Source: Chitinophaga polysaccharea (lineage in GTDB: Bacteria > Bacteroidota > Bacteroidia > Chitinophagales > Chitinophagaceae). Taken from it: a stretch of 64,000 bases of DNA. The stretch is taken from assembly GCF_007829335.1 (NCBI RefSeq), contig NZ_VIWO01000007.1, forward strand, positions 186,001-250,000, in the 5' to 3' direction. The position numbers and the translations under genes are program-made. The notes below the pieces were generated by a model. The model did not search any database and had not been told where the DNA came from. It worked only from the letters and a program-made list of their open reading frames with translations. Shown in pieces: positions 34,854-43,989 of this stretch (its first letter is position 1; every line of letters begins with the position of its first letter).

Positions 34854-35993
34854 TTATTTCAGGATCTCTTCCAGTTTAGATTCGAGCTCTTCGCCACGGA
34901 GGTTTTTAGCAACGATCTTACCTTTAGGATCAATCAGTACGTTTTGTGGAATAGCCCGCACACCGTAGAGGTCGGCCGCCGCATTTTTCCAGCCTTTCAG
35001 GTCGGAAACATGTTTCCAGGCCAGCTTATCGGCTTCTACAGCCGCCAGCCATTTCTCTTTTTTATCGTCCAGGGAAACACCGAGGATTTCGAAGCCTTTG
35101 TCTTTGAACTTATCGTAAGCTTTTACTACGTTAGGGTTTTCTGCACGGCAGGGGCCGCACCAGCTGGCCCAGAAGTCAACCAGTACATATTTACCGCGGA
35201 AAGAAGACAGGCTGATATCTTTACCATTTGCATCGGCCTGTGAAAACTCCAGGGCAGGCTGGCCTACTTCTGTTTTGCGGGCAGATTCAAGGCGTTTGGC
35301 AAACTCTTTACCAGAAGGAGAGTTCTTGGCCTGTTTGCTTAATTTCTTATATAAAGGCGCTATTTCAGAAGGTTTCAGGTCGTAGCCAGCTACCTGGTTC
35401 AGCAGGAACATAGCAATAGGAGAAGAAGTATTTTTCAGGAGAAAATCGTGCTCGATTTTCTTCTCTTCTGCGTCCAGGGCGTCGTACTCAGCTTCCAGCT
35501 TTTTAATGCCTTCCTGGTCCTTATTCTTAGCCAGTTCGCGGTATTGTTTCTGCAGGGCAGCACCTTTTTCGTTCACATCTTTCAACAGGTCGTTCAGCTT
35601 TTTGTAGTCATCGTTGGCCTGGGAACCAGTTACGGTGGCTTTGCTGATAGAATCGGTGGTGTTCACACTCACTACGCCTTTATCGATGAATACAGCGAGC
35701 ATATCACGCCCCATAGACAATGGTCTTTCTGTACCTTTCTGTACCAGCATTAAACTGGCCATGGAGGGCTCTTCCAGTGTGCCATTGAAGGAAAATTTAC
35801 CCTCTTTCACCTGTGCGCTGTCGAGGAAGTTTTCGCCTGACTTACGCATTCTGAGATATACGGTGGCAGGGTCTTTTTGCTGAGAAACGGTTCCCTGTAT
35901 GGTGTAAGGCTTACCAGCAGCCGATCCCTTTTTATCCTGGGCTATCAACACGGTGGGAGCTAAAAGGGCAATGCCTAAAATTGCTTTCTTCAT
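34854..35993 (-). CDS. TlpA-family thiol-disulfide oxidoreductase with DUF4369 domain
   Basis: A 379-residue exported protein. Signal peptide ends near LIAQ; residues about 25-120 form a DUF4369 beta domain (YTIQGTVSQQKDPATVYLRM); a charged helical spacer, coiled-coil-like, runs from about 125 to 185; the C-terminal thioredoxin domain (about 235-379) holds WASWCGPCRAENP. Such proteins reduce disulfides in the periplasm. ATG at 35993 fits the signal peptide better than the upstream frame extension. The gene at 36064 is a clear paralogue with nearly identical redox motif and C-terminus, so the pair arose by tandem duplication. Confidence 0.92.
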   Translation of the reverse strand: MKKAILGIALLAPTVLIAQDKKGSAAGKPYTIQGTVSQQKDPATVYLRMRKSGENFLDSAQVKEGKFSFNGTLEEPSMASLMLVQKGTERPLSMGRDMLAVFIDKGVVSVNTTDSISKATVTGSQANDDYKKLNDLLKDVNEKGAALQKQYRELAKNKDQEGIKKLEAEYDALDAEEKKIEHDFLLKNTSSPIAMFLLNQVAGYDLKPSEIAPLYKKLSKQAKNSPSGKEFAKRLESARKTEVGQPALEFSQADANGKDISLSSFRGKYVLVDFWASWCGPCRAENPNVVKAYDKFKDKGFEILGVSLDDKKEKWLAAVEADKLAWKHVSDLKGWKNAAADLYGVRAIPQNVLIDPKGKIVAKNLRGEELESKLEEILK

Positions 35994-36063
35994 TGGTTTT
36001 TGTTTTACGAATAACAAATTTGTAAAATCGGCGGCGCAATCGCAACCTGATTTTGATAAGCGG

Positions 36064-37146
36064 CTATTTCAGCAGCTCCTCCAGTTTGGCTTCCAGCTCT
36101 TCGCCACGCAGGTTGCGGGCAACGATTTTCCCGGCAGGGTCTACCAGGAAATTGGAGGGAATAGACTGAATGCCGTATTGCACGGCCACTTCGTTGCCCC
36201 AGCCCCGCAAATCAGATACCTGCGTCCAGGCGAGCCCATCATGACTGATGGCCTGCAACCAACGCTCCCGGTTATCGTCCAGCGATACGCCCAGGACAGT
36301 GAAATTCTTACCCTTGTATTTGTTATACGCTTTTACCACATTAGGATTTTCCTGGCGACAAGGGCCGCACCAGCTGGCCCAGAAGTCAACCAGCACATAT
36401 TTTCCGCGGAAAGAAGACAGCTTCACCTGCTGGCCTTTGGTATCTTGCTGCGAAAAATCGTCAGCGGGCACATTAACGCCGTTTGCCCGCAGGCTTTTTA
36501 TATAGGCGGTTACACTTTCACCATATTGGCTGGCTTGTACCGACTTATCCAGTGAGCTGAATAACTGTTGGAATTCATCCGGTTCCAACCGGCTGCGTAA
36601 TTCATTCATCAGCATCCAGATGCTGGCAATCGCCTTGGGATGGGCTTTGATAAACTCCTTACCGGTGCTCACTACATCTTTACTGAACACGTCTGCCTTC
36701 TTACGGAAAGCATTCTTTCCGGGCTCATCTTCGGGGTTAATGTTCTTTGCCTCTGCATTCAGCTCCTGCGCCCGTTTGATGAGTGGCTCAAAAGCTTTCT
36801 GATATTGTTGCATAGCCTGTGTGTTCTCATTTCCCTTTACCGACGAAGCAATGGGAAACATAGCCATGGAGGTAACCAGGTGTATAGGTTCATTTCCTGT
36901 TACGAATAACATAGGGTAGCTTACGTCCTTCATAATCAAGGCGTACACTGATGGCTCCTTCCCGTTTTTCACCTTAAAGCTGAACTCATCATTCTTGATC
37001 ACTACCGAGTCGTCGGGGTAATTGTCCTGGTCATCCAGGAGATAGATGGTTTTACCGCTCCCGTTCTTCACAATACCCGATACCTGCTGGGCATACGCTC
37101 CTACGGAAAGCAGCCCTGCAACGGACAACAGGAAAATTCTTTTCAT
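36064..37146 (-). CDS. TlpA-family thiol-disulfide oxidoreductase with DUF4369 domain (paralogue)
   Basis: A 360-residue exported protein. Signal peptide ends at AYAQ; DUF4369 domain at about 20-115 (VSGIVKNGSGKTIYLLDD); helical spacer rich in Asn/Glu; thioredoxin domain with WASWCGPCRQENP near residue 250 and the same ending (LRGEELEAKLEELLK) as its neighbour. The two copies are 70 bp apart and face the same way. The N-terminal domains have diverged much more than the thioredoxin domains, which suggests that the binding partner differs while the redox step is conserved. Confidence 0.92.
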   Translation of the reverse strand: MKRIFLLSVAGLLSVGAYAQQVSGIVKNGSGKTIYLLDDQDNYPDDSVVIKNDEFSFKVKNGKEPSVYALIMKDVSYPMLFVTGNEPIHLVTSMAMFPIASSVKGNENTQAMQQYQKAFEPLIKRAQELNAEAKNINPEDEPGKNAFRKKADVFSKDVVSTGKEFIKAHPKAIASIWMLMNELRSRLEPDEFQQLFSSLDKSVQASQYGESVTAYIKSLRANGVNVPADDFSQQDTKGQQVKLSSFRGKYVLVDFWASWCGPCRQENPNVVKAYNKYKGKNFTVLGVSLDDNRERWLQAISHDGLAWTQVSDLRGWGNEVAVQYGIQSIPSNFLVDPAGKIVARNLRGEELEAKLEELLK

Positions 37147-37375
37147 TACAAATTATTTTAATTAGTTAGAGGGCTGTAATATACGAAGAGATTTTTTATA
37201 GAGAGAAGGGGTAGCTACCCGGCCACTATGGGCAATTGAGGGGACATAGTTTCCCGGATGCTAGTACCGGCAAGCGCTTCATTCCTGTTTATTGAAGGCT
37301 TATTTGCTTAAAATCAAGCATTAATAAATAAAAATAAAATACCGGCAGGCAGCTACACCCGGGAAATAAGCCAGC

Positions 37376-37402
37376 AGCAACACCCGCCAGGCGGGTGTTG
37401 CT
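37376..37402 (-). terminator. Hairpin at the end of the his-trp gene block
   Basis: A near-continuous palindrome: 13-bp arms 37376-37388 and 37390-37402 around one base. It begins 6 bp after the hisIE stop. The U tract is poor, so termination may be assisted. The 37147-37375 stretch beyond it is AT-rich and shows nothing else I can support. Confidence 0.65.
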
Positions 37403-37407
37403 CACAT

Positions 37408-38001
37408 TTATTTATGACGTTGTTTTAACACCGATATAACATCTGACAGCTGGAATCCTTTTGCCTGAAGGAGTATCAGGTAATGGAACAACAGATCAGC
37501 AGATTCATTGAGAAATAAATCATCGTTGTTATCCTTTGCTTCAATCACCACTTCTACGGCTTCCTCTCCTACCTTTTGCGCTATTTTGTTGATGCCTTTG
37601 GCAAAAAGGCTGGCAGTATAGGATTTATCGGTAGGATTATTTTTCCGGTCGGTAATAATTCCTTCCAGGGTAGCCAGGAAATCGTTGCTGATATTTTGCT
37701 CATCCCAGCAGGTATCTGACCCGGTGTGACATACAGGGCCCAGGGGACTGGCTTTTACCAGGATTGTATCCTGGTCGCAATCTACCTTCAGGTCTTTAAC
37801 GATCAGGAAATTTCCGCTTTCTTCTCCTTTTGTCCACAAACGGTTTTTAGAGCGGCTGAAAAAAGTCACCTTACTTTCCGCCATGGTTTTTTCCAGCGCT
37901 TCGCGGTTCATGTAACCCAACATTAGCACTTTACTTGTCACAGCATCCTGTATAATAGCCGGCACCAGGCCATCGGACGACTTTTGAAAATCTATCTGCA
38001 T
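37408..38001 (-). CDS. hisIE: Bifunctional phosphoribosyl-AMP cyclohydrolase / phosphoribosyl-ATP pyrophosphatase
   Basis: A 197-residue fusion for steps 2 and 3 of histidine synthesis. HisI part (about 1-105): MLGYMNREAL, SRSKNRLWTKGEESG and the zinc/magnesium-binding DCDQDT with the Cys-containing GPVCHTGSDTC. HisE part (about 110-197): the all-alpha SYTASLF, EEAVEVVIEA and ESADLLFHYLILL blocks. It is the last gene of the his-trp block and follows hisF by 21 bp. Confidence 0.97.
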   Translation of the reverse strand: MQIDFQKSSDGLVPAIIQDAVTSKVLMLGYMNREALEKTMAESKVTFFSRSKNRLWTKGEESGNFLIVKDLKVDCDQDTILVKASPLGPVCHTGSDTCWDEQNISNDFLATLEGIITDRKNNPTDKSYTASLFAKGINKIAQKVGEEAVEVVIEAKDNNDDLFLNESADLLFHYLILLQAKGFQLSDVISVLKQRHK

Positions 38002-38022
38002 GTTAACATATTTCAGGTATCA

Positions 38023-38778
38023 CTAAAATCTTACGTTCACTCCCTTGTCATAAAGAAAGGTTTTGAGCGCAGGTATTTCTATTTCTTTGTAGTGGAAGAT
38101 ACTGGCAGCGAGGGCCGCATCGGCCTGCGCAGTTTCAAATACATCCACAAAGTGGGTCATGTTGCCGGCACCACCAGAGGCAATTACAGGCACGTTGAGG
38201 TGCTGGGATAACTGCGCAGTAATATCGAGCGCAAATCCCTGCTTCGTACCATCGTTATTCATTGATGTGAGCAGTATTTCCCCGGCTCCGCGGTCAACGG
38301 CCTCTTTAGCCCAATCGAACGCTTTCACCGGCGTTTTTACCCGTCCCCCGTTCAGGTACACGTACCAATCGCCCTCTTCAAAGCGGGTGTCGATCGCCAG
38401 CACGATACATTGACTACCAAATTCCCGCGCCAGTTTATCCACCAGTACGGGATCTTTGAATGCGGAGGTATTCACCGAAATTTTGTCAGCACCCGACTGC
38501 AACAGCACATTCACATCTTCCACGGAGGAAATGCCCCCACCTACTGTAAAAGGGATATTAACATGGCGGGCAATGCGGGTAACCAGTTCAGATAATGTTT
38601 TCCTTCTTTCATTGGTAGCCGTAATATCCAGGAATACCAGTTCATCGGCTCCCTGCTCAGCGTATAATGCGCCCAATTCGATCGGATCTCCGGCATCGCG
38701 GATATTTTCGAAATTGATACCCTTAACGGTACGACCGTCTTTGATATCCAGGCATGGTATGATGCGTTTGGTCAACAT
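38023..38778 (-). CDS. hisF: Imidazole glycerol phosphate synthase, cyclase subunit
   Basis: A 251-residue (beta/alpha)8 barrel. Seen: RIIPCLDIKDGRTVKG with the catalytic Asp, FTVGGGISSVEDV, the NTSAFKDP phosphate loop, LTSMNNDGT with the second catalytic Asp, and PVIASGGAGN. It makes IGP and AICAR using ammonia from HisH. HisH is encoded two genes upstream, separated by the HisA fusion gene; the hisA-hisF spacing is 11 bp. Confidence 0.97.
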   Translation of the reverse strand: MLTKRIIPCLDIKDGRTVKGINFENIRDAGDPIELGALYAEQGADELVFLDITATNERRKTLSELVTRIARHVNIPFTVGGGISSVEDVNVLLQSGADKISVNTSAFKDPVLVDKLAREFGSQCIVLAIDTRFEEGDWYVYLNGGRVKTPVKAFDWAKEAVDRGAGEILLTSMNNDGTKQGFALDITAQLSQHLNVPVIASGGAGNMTHFVDVFETAQADAALAASIFHYKEIEIPALKTFLYDKGVNVRF

Positions 38779-38789
38779 GTTGTAATATT

Positions 38790-39932
38790 TTACAGGAATG
38801 TTTTTAATGCCTCCATAGAGATGTTTCCCTCATAGATGGCTTTACCGATAATAGCGCCACTACAGCCTATTTCCTGCAAGGCAGCCACGTCGTCAATATT
38901 GCTTACGCCGCCGCTGGCTACAAAGTTAATGCCTGGGAAGCGTTCTATAATCTTTTTGTACAGGGCTGTCGATGGGCCCTGTAAGAGGCCGTCTTTAGCG
39001 ATATCTGTGCAAAAGATATTGGTAACACCGGCTGCGACATTGCTTTCCAGGAAATCAAACACCGACAGCGTAGTGGTTTCCAGCCATCCGCCTACGGCTA
39101 TTTTCTCTTCCTTCACATCTGCGCCCAGGAATATTTTCTCCGCGCCATATTGTTTTACCCAGCTAAAAAAAAGCTCGGGCTGTTTCACCGCCACGCTGCC
39201 AATGGTGGCCAGGGCTGCTCCACATTCAAAAACAATATCCAGGTCTTTCCCCGTTTTTATCCCCCCTCCGAAATCCGTTACCAATCCGGTTTTCCCGGCA
39301 ATGCTTTCCAGCACTTTCCAATTCACCACCGCGCCTTTTTTAGCGCCATCCAGGTCTACCAGGTGAAGGCGGCGTACCCCGATCGCTTCAAATTCTTTGG
39401 CTACTTCCAGCGGATGTTCGTTGTATACTTTTTGCTGACTGTAATCGCCTTGTGTGAGTCGTACACATTTACCATCAATAATGTCGATGGCAGGAATCAC
39501 TTCAAATTTCTTGGTCATAGTGTGCTGTTCCAGGGGCAGTTCCATTTTGATATACCTGATACCGCCCTTCATAAAATAATCGCCCTTTTTTATGTAGCCG
39601 AGCTTATCATAAAAGCTAGCAGCCGTATCGCGGGCATTACACCAGAGTAATTTTATTCTTTCCTTTTGACAAACGCTTGCCAGGTGCGCCAACACGGCCT
39701 TACCATAGCCTTTGCCCTGTGCGGCAGGCAGCGTAGCCAGTTTACGGAACTGCGCGCTGTCGCGGCCCAGGAACAAGGATACCACCGTTACCAATTGCCC
39801 CTGATCATATACGCCGAAGTGTAATCCATCCCGGTCGTTTTCTACCATCACTGCCTCCAATGATTCATTTGGATACAGTACATCTCTTCTTAGCTGCAAG
39901 GTATCTGCTGCCGTAATCTGACGGATATTCAT
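38790..39932 (-). CDS. hisA: GNAT acetyltransferase fused to HisA
   Basis: A 380-residue two-domain protein in one open frame. Residues 1-133 are a GNAT domain: motif A is LATLPAAQGKGYGKAVLAHL, in which QGKGYG binds acetyl-CoA, with a C-terminal SFYDKLGYIKKGDYF block. HisA begins at Met139 (39518), with EVIPAIDIIDGKCVRL, DFGGGIKTGKDL, IAKDGLLQGPS and NFVASGGVSN; it isomerises ProFAR to PRFAR. The linker is only about six residues. The frame starts 1 bp after the hisH stop. An internal start at Met139 could also give free HisA. HisA identity is certain; the role of the GNAT part is unknown. Confidence 0.93.
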   Translation of the reverse strand: MNIRQITAADTLQLRRDVLYPNESLEAVMVENDRDGLHFGVYDQGQLVTVVSLFLGRDSAQFRKLATLPAAQGKGYGKAVLAHLASVCQKERIKLLWCNARDTAASFYDKLGYIKKGDYFMKGGIRYIKMELPLEQHTMTKKFEVIPAIDIIDGKCVRLTQGDYSQQKVYNEHPLEVAKEFEAIGVRRLHLVDLDGAKKGAVVNWKVLESIAGKTGLVTDFGGGIKTGKDLDIVFECGAALATIGSVAVKQPELFFSWVKQYGAEKIFLGADVKEEKIAVGGWLETTTLSVFDFLESNVAAGVTNIFCTDIAKDGLLQGPSTALYKKIIERFPGINFVASGGVSNIDDVAALQEIGCSGAIIGKAIYEGNISMEALKTFL

Positions 39933-39933
39933 C

Positions 39934-40527
39934 TTACAGGTTCAAAAAGTTTTCTATAATGCGGGCACCTGCTTCAGCAGATTTTTCCGGGTGGAACTGC
40001 ACGGCATAAAAATTATCCTTCTGCAGGGCAGCGCTGTAGTTAATCACGTAGTTGGTGATAGCCACAGTATCCGCTCCCAGGGCGGCATAGTAGCTATGCA
40101 CGAAATACATGTAGGCATTTTCCGGTACGTGTTCAAACATTACACTGTGTAAGCCGGTAATGTTATTCCAGCCTATCTGTGGTATTTTGAGCAGGTTTTC
40201 CACGGGCGACTGAAAGCGTTTTACCGCTGTGTCAAATACCCCGATGCACTCGGTATCATTTTCTTCCGAATGTTTACACAGCAACTGCATGCCCAGGCAA
40301 ATGCCCAGCACAGGCTGCTGCAAACCGGCAATCACCTGGTCCAGCTTCCGCTCTTTCAGGTACTGCATGGCCGTACTGGCTTCTCCCACGCCGGGAAAAA
40401 TCACTTTATCGGCCGACATGATCTCTTCATGATTATCCGTTACAGTACCGTTAACGCCTAAACGCTCCAATGCAAATTGCACAGAGCGGATATTGCCGGC
40501 GTTATATTTTATGATAGCTGTTTTCAT
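39934..40527 (-). CDS. hisH: Imidazole glycerol phosphate synthase, glutaminase subunit
   Basis: A 197-residue class I glutamine amidotransferase. The nucleophilic Cys is in LGICLGMQLL near residue 80; the His-Glu pair is in AVQFHPEKS near 180. It feeds ammonia to HisF. It begins 5 bp after the trpA stop, so the distal his genes are most simply transcribed from the trp promoter. Confidence 0.97.
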   Translation of the reverse strand: MKTAIIKYNAGNIRSVQFALERLGVNGTVTDNHEEIMSADKVIFPGVGEASTAMQYLKERKLDQVIAGLQQPVLGICLGMQLLCKHSEENDTECIGVFDTAVKRFQSPVENLLKIPQIGWNNITGLHSVMFEHVPENAYMYFVHSYYAALGADTVAITNYVINYSAALQKDNFYAVQFHPEKSAEAGARIIENFLNL

Positions 40528-40532
40528 GTTTG

Positions 40533-41306
40533 TTACTGAATTATTCCCGAAATAAACGTTTCTACCGTTTTATCAATATCCTGGCTATGCTCAATGGCTT
40601 TGATGAAAGCTGTACCAATGATAGCACCATTAGCATACGCAGATGCCGTATCAAAAGTAGCTTTATCTTTTATACCAAACCCGATTAATACCGGGTTACT
40701 GAGCTGCAAACTTTTCAACCGCTCAAAATACGCCTGCTGATCGTTCATATTCTTGTCTTTCCCCGTGGTAGAAGAAGACGATACCGCATACAGGAAACCC
40801 TTGCTCAGGCTATCTATCTTACGAATGCGCTCTTCACTCGTTTCCGGCGTTACCAGGAATATCAGGTGCAGGTTATATTTCTCAAAAACGGGGCGGTATT
40901 CATTTTCATATTCGGCCATCGGCAAATCAGGTACAATGATGCCATCGATCCCTACTTCGGCACATTTAGCGCAGAAGGCTTCTACCCCATAAGTTAATAC
41001 CGGGTTGAAATATCCCATGAGAATAACCGGAACGTGTATCGTTTGCCTGAATTCTGCCAGCTGGGTAAACAGGGTGTGTAAGCTCATTCCATTCTGCAGG
41101 GCCTTGGTGCTGCTATCCTGGATTACCGGACCATCGGCCAGCGGATCGGAGAAAGGCATACCCAGCTCAATCAGGTCCGCACCATGCTGCTGTAAAGCGG
41201 TCATTACCGGCAGGGTATCGTTTAACTTCGGAAAACCTGCCGTGCAATATATATTTAAAACGCCGTGTTGCTTTTTAGCAAACAGTTGATCAATACGATT
41301 TTGCAT
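40533..41306 (-). CDS. trpA: Tryptophan synthase alpha subunit
   Basis: A 257-residue (beta/alpha)8 barrel. Catalytic Glu is in LIELGMPFSDPLADGP (about 46) and the catalytic Asp in GIIVPDLPMAEYE... region (VPDLP). GFGIKDKATF and GAIIGTAFIKAIE supply the phosphate site. It cleaves indole-3-glycerol phosphate and passes indole to TrpB, encoded 8 bp upstream. Confidence 0.97.
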   Translation of the reverse strand: MQNRIDQLFAKKQHGVLNIYCTAGFPKLNDTLPVMTALQQHGADLIELGMPFSDPLADGPVIQDSSTKALQNGMSLHTLFTQLAEFRQTIHVPVILMGYFNPVLTYGVEAFCAKCAEVGIDGIIVPDLPMAEYENEYRPVFEKYNLHLIFLVTPETSEERIRKIDSLSKGFLYAVSSSSTTGKDKNMNDQQAYFERLKSLQLSNPVLIGFGIKDKATFDTASAYANGAIIGTAFIKAIEHSQDIDKTVETFISGIIQ

Positions 41307-41314
41307 AGTCCATT

Positions 41315-42523
41315 TTATTTTTTCATATTACGGATATAGGTATCCAGGTCTTTATCACCACGGCCGGAAAGGCATACCACTACTACATCATCTGTATTCA
41401 GTGGGAGGTCTTTCAATTTGGCGAGGGCATGCGCCGACTCCATTGCCGGGATAATACCTTCCAGCGCACTCAGTTCGTAAGCAGCAGCCAGGGCTTCATC
41501 ATCGGTAGCATCCAGGAACTGGGCACGGCCTGATTCATACAAATGGGCGTGCATGGGTCCAATACCAGGATAATCGAGCCCCGCGGAAATAGAGTGTGGC
41601 TCTACAATCTGTCCGTCGCTGGTTTGCATGAGCAGGGTTTTGCTGGCATGGATAATGCCAATGGTTCCCAGCTGCGTGGTAGCTGCTGAAAACCCGCTGT
41701 GTACACCCTTACCGCCAGCTTCTACTGCCACCAGCTTCACCTCTTCTTCGTCCAGGTAGTGGAAGAAAGCACCAGCCGCATTACTGCCGCCACCAATGCA
41801 GGCTACTACGTAATCAGGATGTTCGCTGCCTGTTTTTTCCAGCAGCTGCTTTTTAATTTCTTCGCTGATCACCGACTGGAAACGGGCCACCATATCAGGA
41901 TATGGATGAGGTCCGGCAGCGGTGCCCAGTATATAATGCGTATCTATGGGATTATTGATCCAGTCGCGTATGGCTTCATTGGTAGCGTCTTTCAACGTTT
42001 TGCTGCCGCTGGTAGCTGGTACTACGGTAGCGCCCAGCATTTTCATGCGGGCCACATTGGGTGCCTGTCTCTCAATATCGATGCTTCCCATGTATACTAC
42101 GCATTCGAGGCCCATCAGGGCACAAACGGTTGCCGTAGCTACGCCGTGCTGGCCAGCGCCGGTTTCAGCGATGATACGGGTTTTACCCAAACGTTTTGCC
42201 AGCAGGATCTGTCCAATGGTGTTATTCACCTTGTGGGCACCGGTATGGTTCAGGTCTTCCCGCTTGAGGTAAATTTTTGCCTTATATTTTTCAGATAAAC
42301 GCTTCGCGAAATATAAAGGAGAAGGCCTTCCTACATAGTCTTTCAACAAGGCTTCAAACTCCTGTTGAAAAGAAGGATCACCGAGTATTTCCAGGTATTT
42401 GGATTGTAGTTCGTGTACGTTGGGGTACAGCATTTCAGGAATGTATGCCCCTCCAAATCTGCCATAATAGCCATTCTTATCCACCTGATACCTGGAGTTG
42501 CCGGTGTTGATTGCAATATCCAT
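41315..42523 (-). CDS. trpB: Tryptophan synthase beta subunit
   Basis: A 402-residue PLP enzyme. PLP Lys is in LNHTGAHKVNN (about residue 95), the phosphate clamp is GGGSNAAG, and GRFGGAYIPE marks the N-terminus. It joins indole to serine. It overlaps no neighbour; the gap to trpF is 6 bp. Confidence 0.98.
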   Translation of the reverse strand: MDIAINTGNSRYQVDKNGYYGRFGGAYIPEMLYPNVHELQSKYLEILGDPSFQQEFEALLKDYVGRPSPLYFAKRLSEKYKAKIYLKREDLNHTGAHKVNNTIGQILLAKRLGKTRIIAETGAGQHGVATATVCALMGLECVVYMGSIDIERQAPNVARMKMLGATVVPATSGSKTLKDATNEAIRDWINNPIDTHYILGTAAGPHPYPDMVARFQSVISEEIKKQLLEKTGSEHPDYVVACIGGGSNAAGAFFHYLDEEEVKLVAVEAGGKGVHSGFSAATTQLGTIGIIHASKTLLMQTSDGQIVEPHSISAGLDYPGIGPMHAHLYESGRAQFLDATDDEALAAAYELSALEGIIPAMESAHALAKLKDLPLNTDDVVVVCLSGRGDKDLDTYIRNMKK

Positions 42524-42529
42524 GACCGT

Positions 42530-43165
42530 TTATTTAGTTAATGATGAATGTATTTCTTTTACAAATTGTTCCACCAGCGCTATGTTCTTAACGCCGGGGC
42601 TGTCTTCAAACTTACTGTTCACATCTGCCGCGAACAGCATCGGCAGCTGCATGTTACTGATTTCCGCTGCCTGATCCGGTGTAATACCTCCGCTCAGGAA
42701 AAAGGGATGATCGAATGGGTAGGTTTTCAGCAGTTCCCAGTTAAACCGGTCGCCCGTGCCGCCATAGCCTTTTACCGAAGCGGTATCGAACAGGAAATAA
42801 TCGGTAACGGGAATAAATGGCGCCACAACGTTTTGCCAATTAACGTTATCACCGATACGAAATGCTTTGATCACCGGGATGCTTTCACGGAGAGCGGCGC
42901 AAAATTCAGGCGCTTCATCGCCATGCAGTTGCACCATGTCCAGCGCATAGTCGGCAATAGTACGTTGTACCTGTTCCAGGGAAGCATTTACAAACACGCC
43001 TACCTTCCGGATGCGGGTAGTTTCCCGCACCGACCTGGCGTCTATTTTGTTACCCGCAAAGCGGGGTGATTTCTCATAAAAAATAAATCCGGCATAATCT
43101 ACGCTGTTAGCTACCAACGCCTGCAAATCAGTGATTCTTGTAATACCGCATACTTTAATACGCAT
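42530..43165 (-). CDS. trpF: Phosphoribosylanthranilate isomerase
   Basis: A 211-residue barrel enzyme. The start MRIKVCGITRI contains the catalytic Cys (Cys6) and the catalytic Asp lies in FLFDT. FFLSGGITPDQ and ADVNSKFEDSPGVKN complete the phosphate site. ATG at 43165 is chosen; the upstream frame extension to 43216 overlaps trpC. The gap to trpC is 4 bp. Confidence 0.96.
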   Translation of the reverse strand: MRIKVCGITRITDLQALVANSVDYAGFIFYEKSPRFAGNKIDARSVRETTRIRKVGVFVNASLEQVQRTIADYALDMVQLHGDEAPEFCAALRESIPVIKAFRIGDNVNWQNVVAPFIPVTDYFLFDTASVKGYGGTGDRFNWELLKTYPFDHPFFLSGGITPDQAAEISNMQLPMLFAADVNSKFEDSPGVKNIALVEQFVKEIHSSLTK

Positions 43166-43169
43166 ATCG

Positions 43170-43973
43170 TTATTGTTTTTGCTGCAAGTCGCTGAGTGTT
43201 TGTACAAAGTTTTCAAATGCCCTGGCCGGATCTTCCTGCCTCATAAAATGTTCGCCAATGAGGAAACCCTGGAACCCTGCGTTCTTCAGGGTAACAATCG
43301 AAGCGGGATCATTAATACCGCTTTCTGCTACCTTTATTTTATCTGCCGGGATTTTCGGGGCCAGCTCACAGGAGCGGTTAAAATCGACCTGGAAAGTAAC
43401 CAGGTCCCTGTTATTTACGCCTACCAGGTGGGTATGTGCGGTTATTTTTTCGAGCTGAGCTTCGCTATGTACTTCCAGCAATACTTCCAGTCCGAGGTTA
43501 TGTGCAAATGCGGCCAGGTGCGCTACCTGTGCGGCATCCAGGCATTCTGCAATCAACAGGATAACGTCGGCGCCGATGGCCCTGGCCTCCAGGATCTGGT
43601 ATTCATCTATTACAAAATCCTTGCGCAGGATGGGAATCTGGTTAAAGCTGCGTGCCTGTTGCAGGTCGTCGGAAGAACCGCCGAAATATTTTTCATCGGT
43701 GAGCACCGACAGGCCGGAGGCGCCATAGCGGGTATATGCGGTAGTTACCTCCTGCACGGTTACTTCTCCATTGATCAATCCTTTGGAGGGAGAGCGGCGT
43801 TTGAACTCTGCAATGATACCTGTTTTTCCCGGTTGTTGCAGGAAATTGCGCAGCGATAAGGTTTCCCGGTTAAAGCCAGGCGACTGTTGCAGGTCCTGCG
43901 CACTACGTTGCAATTTACGGGCAGCTACTTCTACCTGTTTATGCGCGACTATTTCAGCTAAGATGTTTTTCAT
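43170..43973 (-). CDS. trpC: Indole-3-glycerol phosphate synthase
   Basis: A 267-residue barrel. Catalytic residues are visible in IAEFKRRSPSKG (Lys), LVGVNNRDL (Asn) and VAESGINDP (Glu/Ser), with VLTDEKYFGGS and PILRKDFVIDEYQI between. ATG at 43973; an upstream TTG at 43979 is in frame. It is 16 bp from trpD and separate from trpF. Confidence 0.97.
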   Translation of the reverse strand: MKNILAEIVAHKQVEVAARKLQRSAQDLQQSPGFNRETLSLRNFLQQPGKTGIIAEFKRRSPSKGLINGEVTVQEVTTAYTRYGASGLSVLTDEKYFGGSSDDLQQARSFNQIPILRKDFVIDEYQILEARAIGADVILLIAECLDAAQVAHLAAFAHNLGLEVLLEVHSEAQLEKITAHTHLVGVNNRDLVTFQVDFNRSCELAPKIPADKIKVAESGINDPASIVTLKNAGFQGFLIGEHFMRQEDPARAFENFVQTLSDLQQKQ

Positions 43974-43989
43974 GATCAATTATCTGGTA

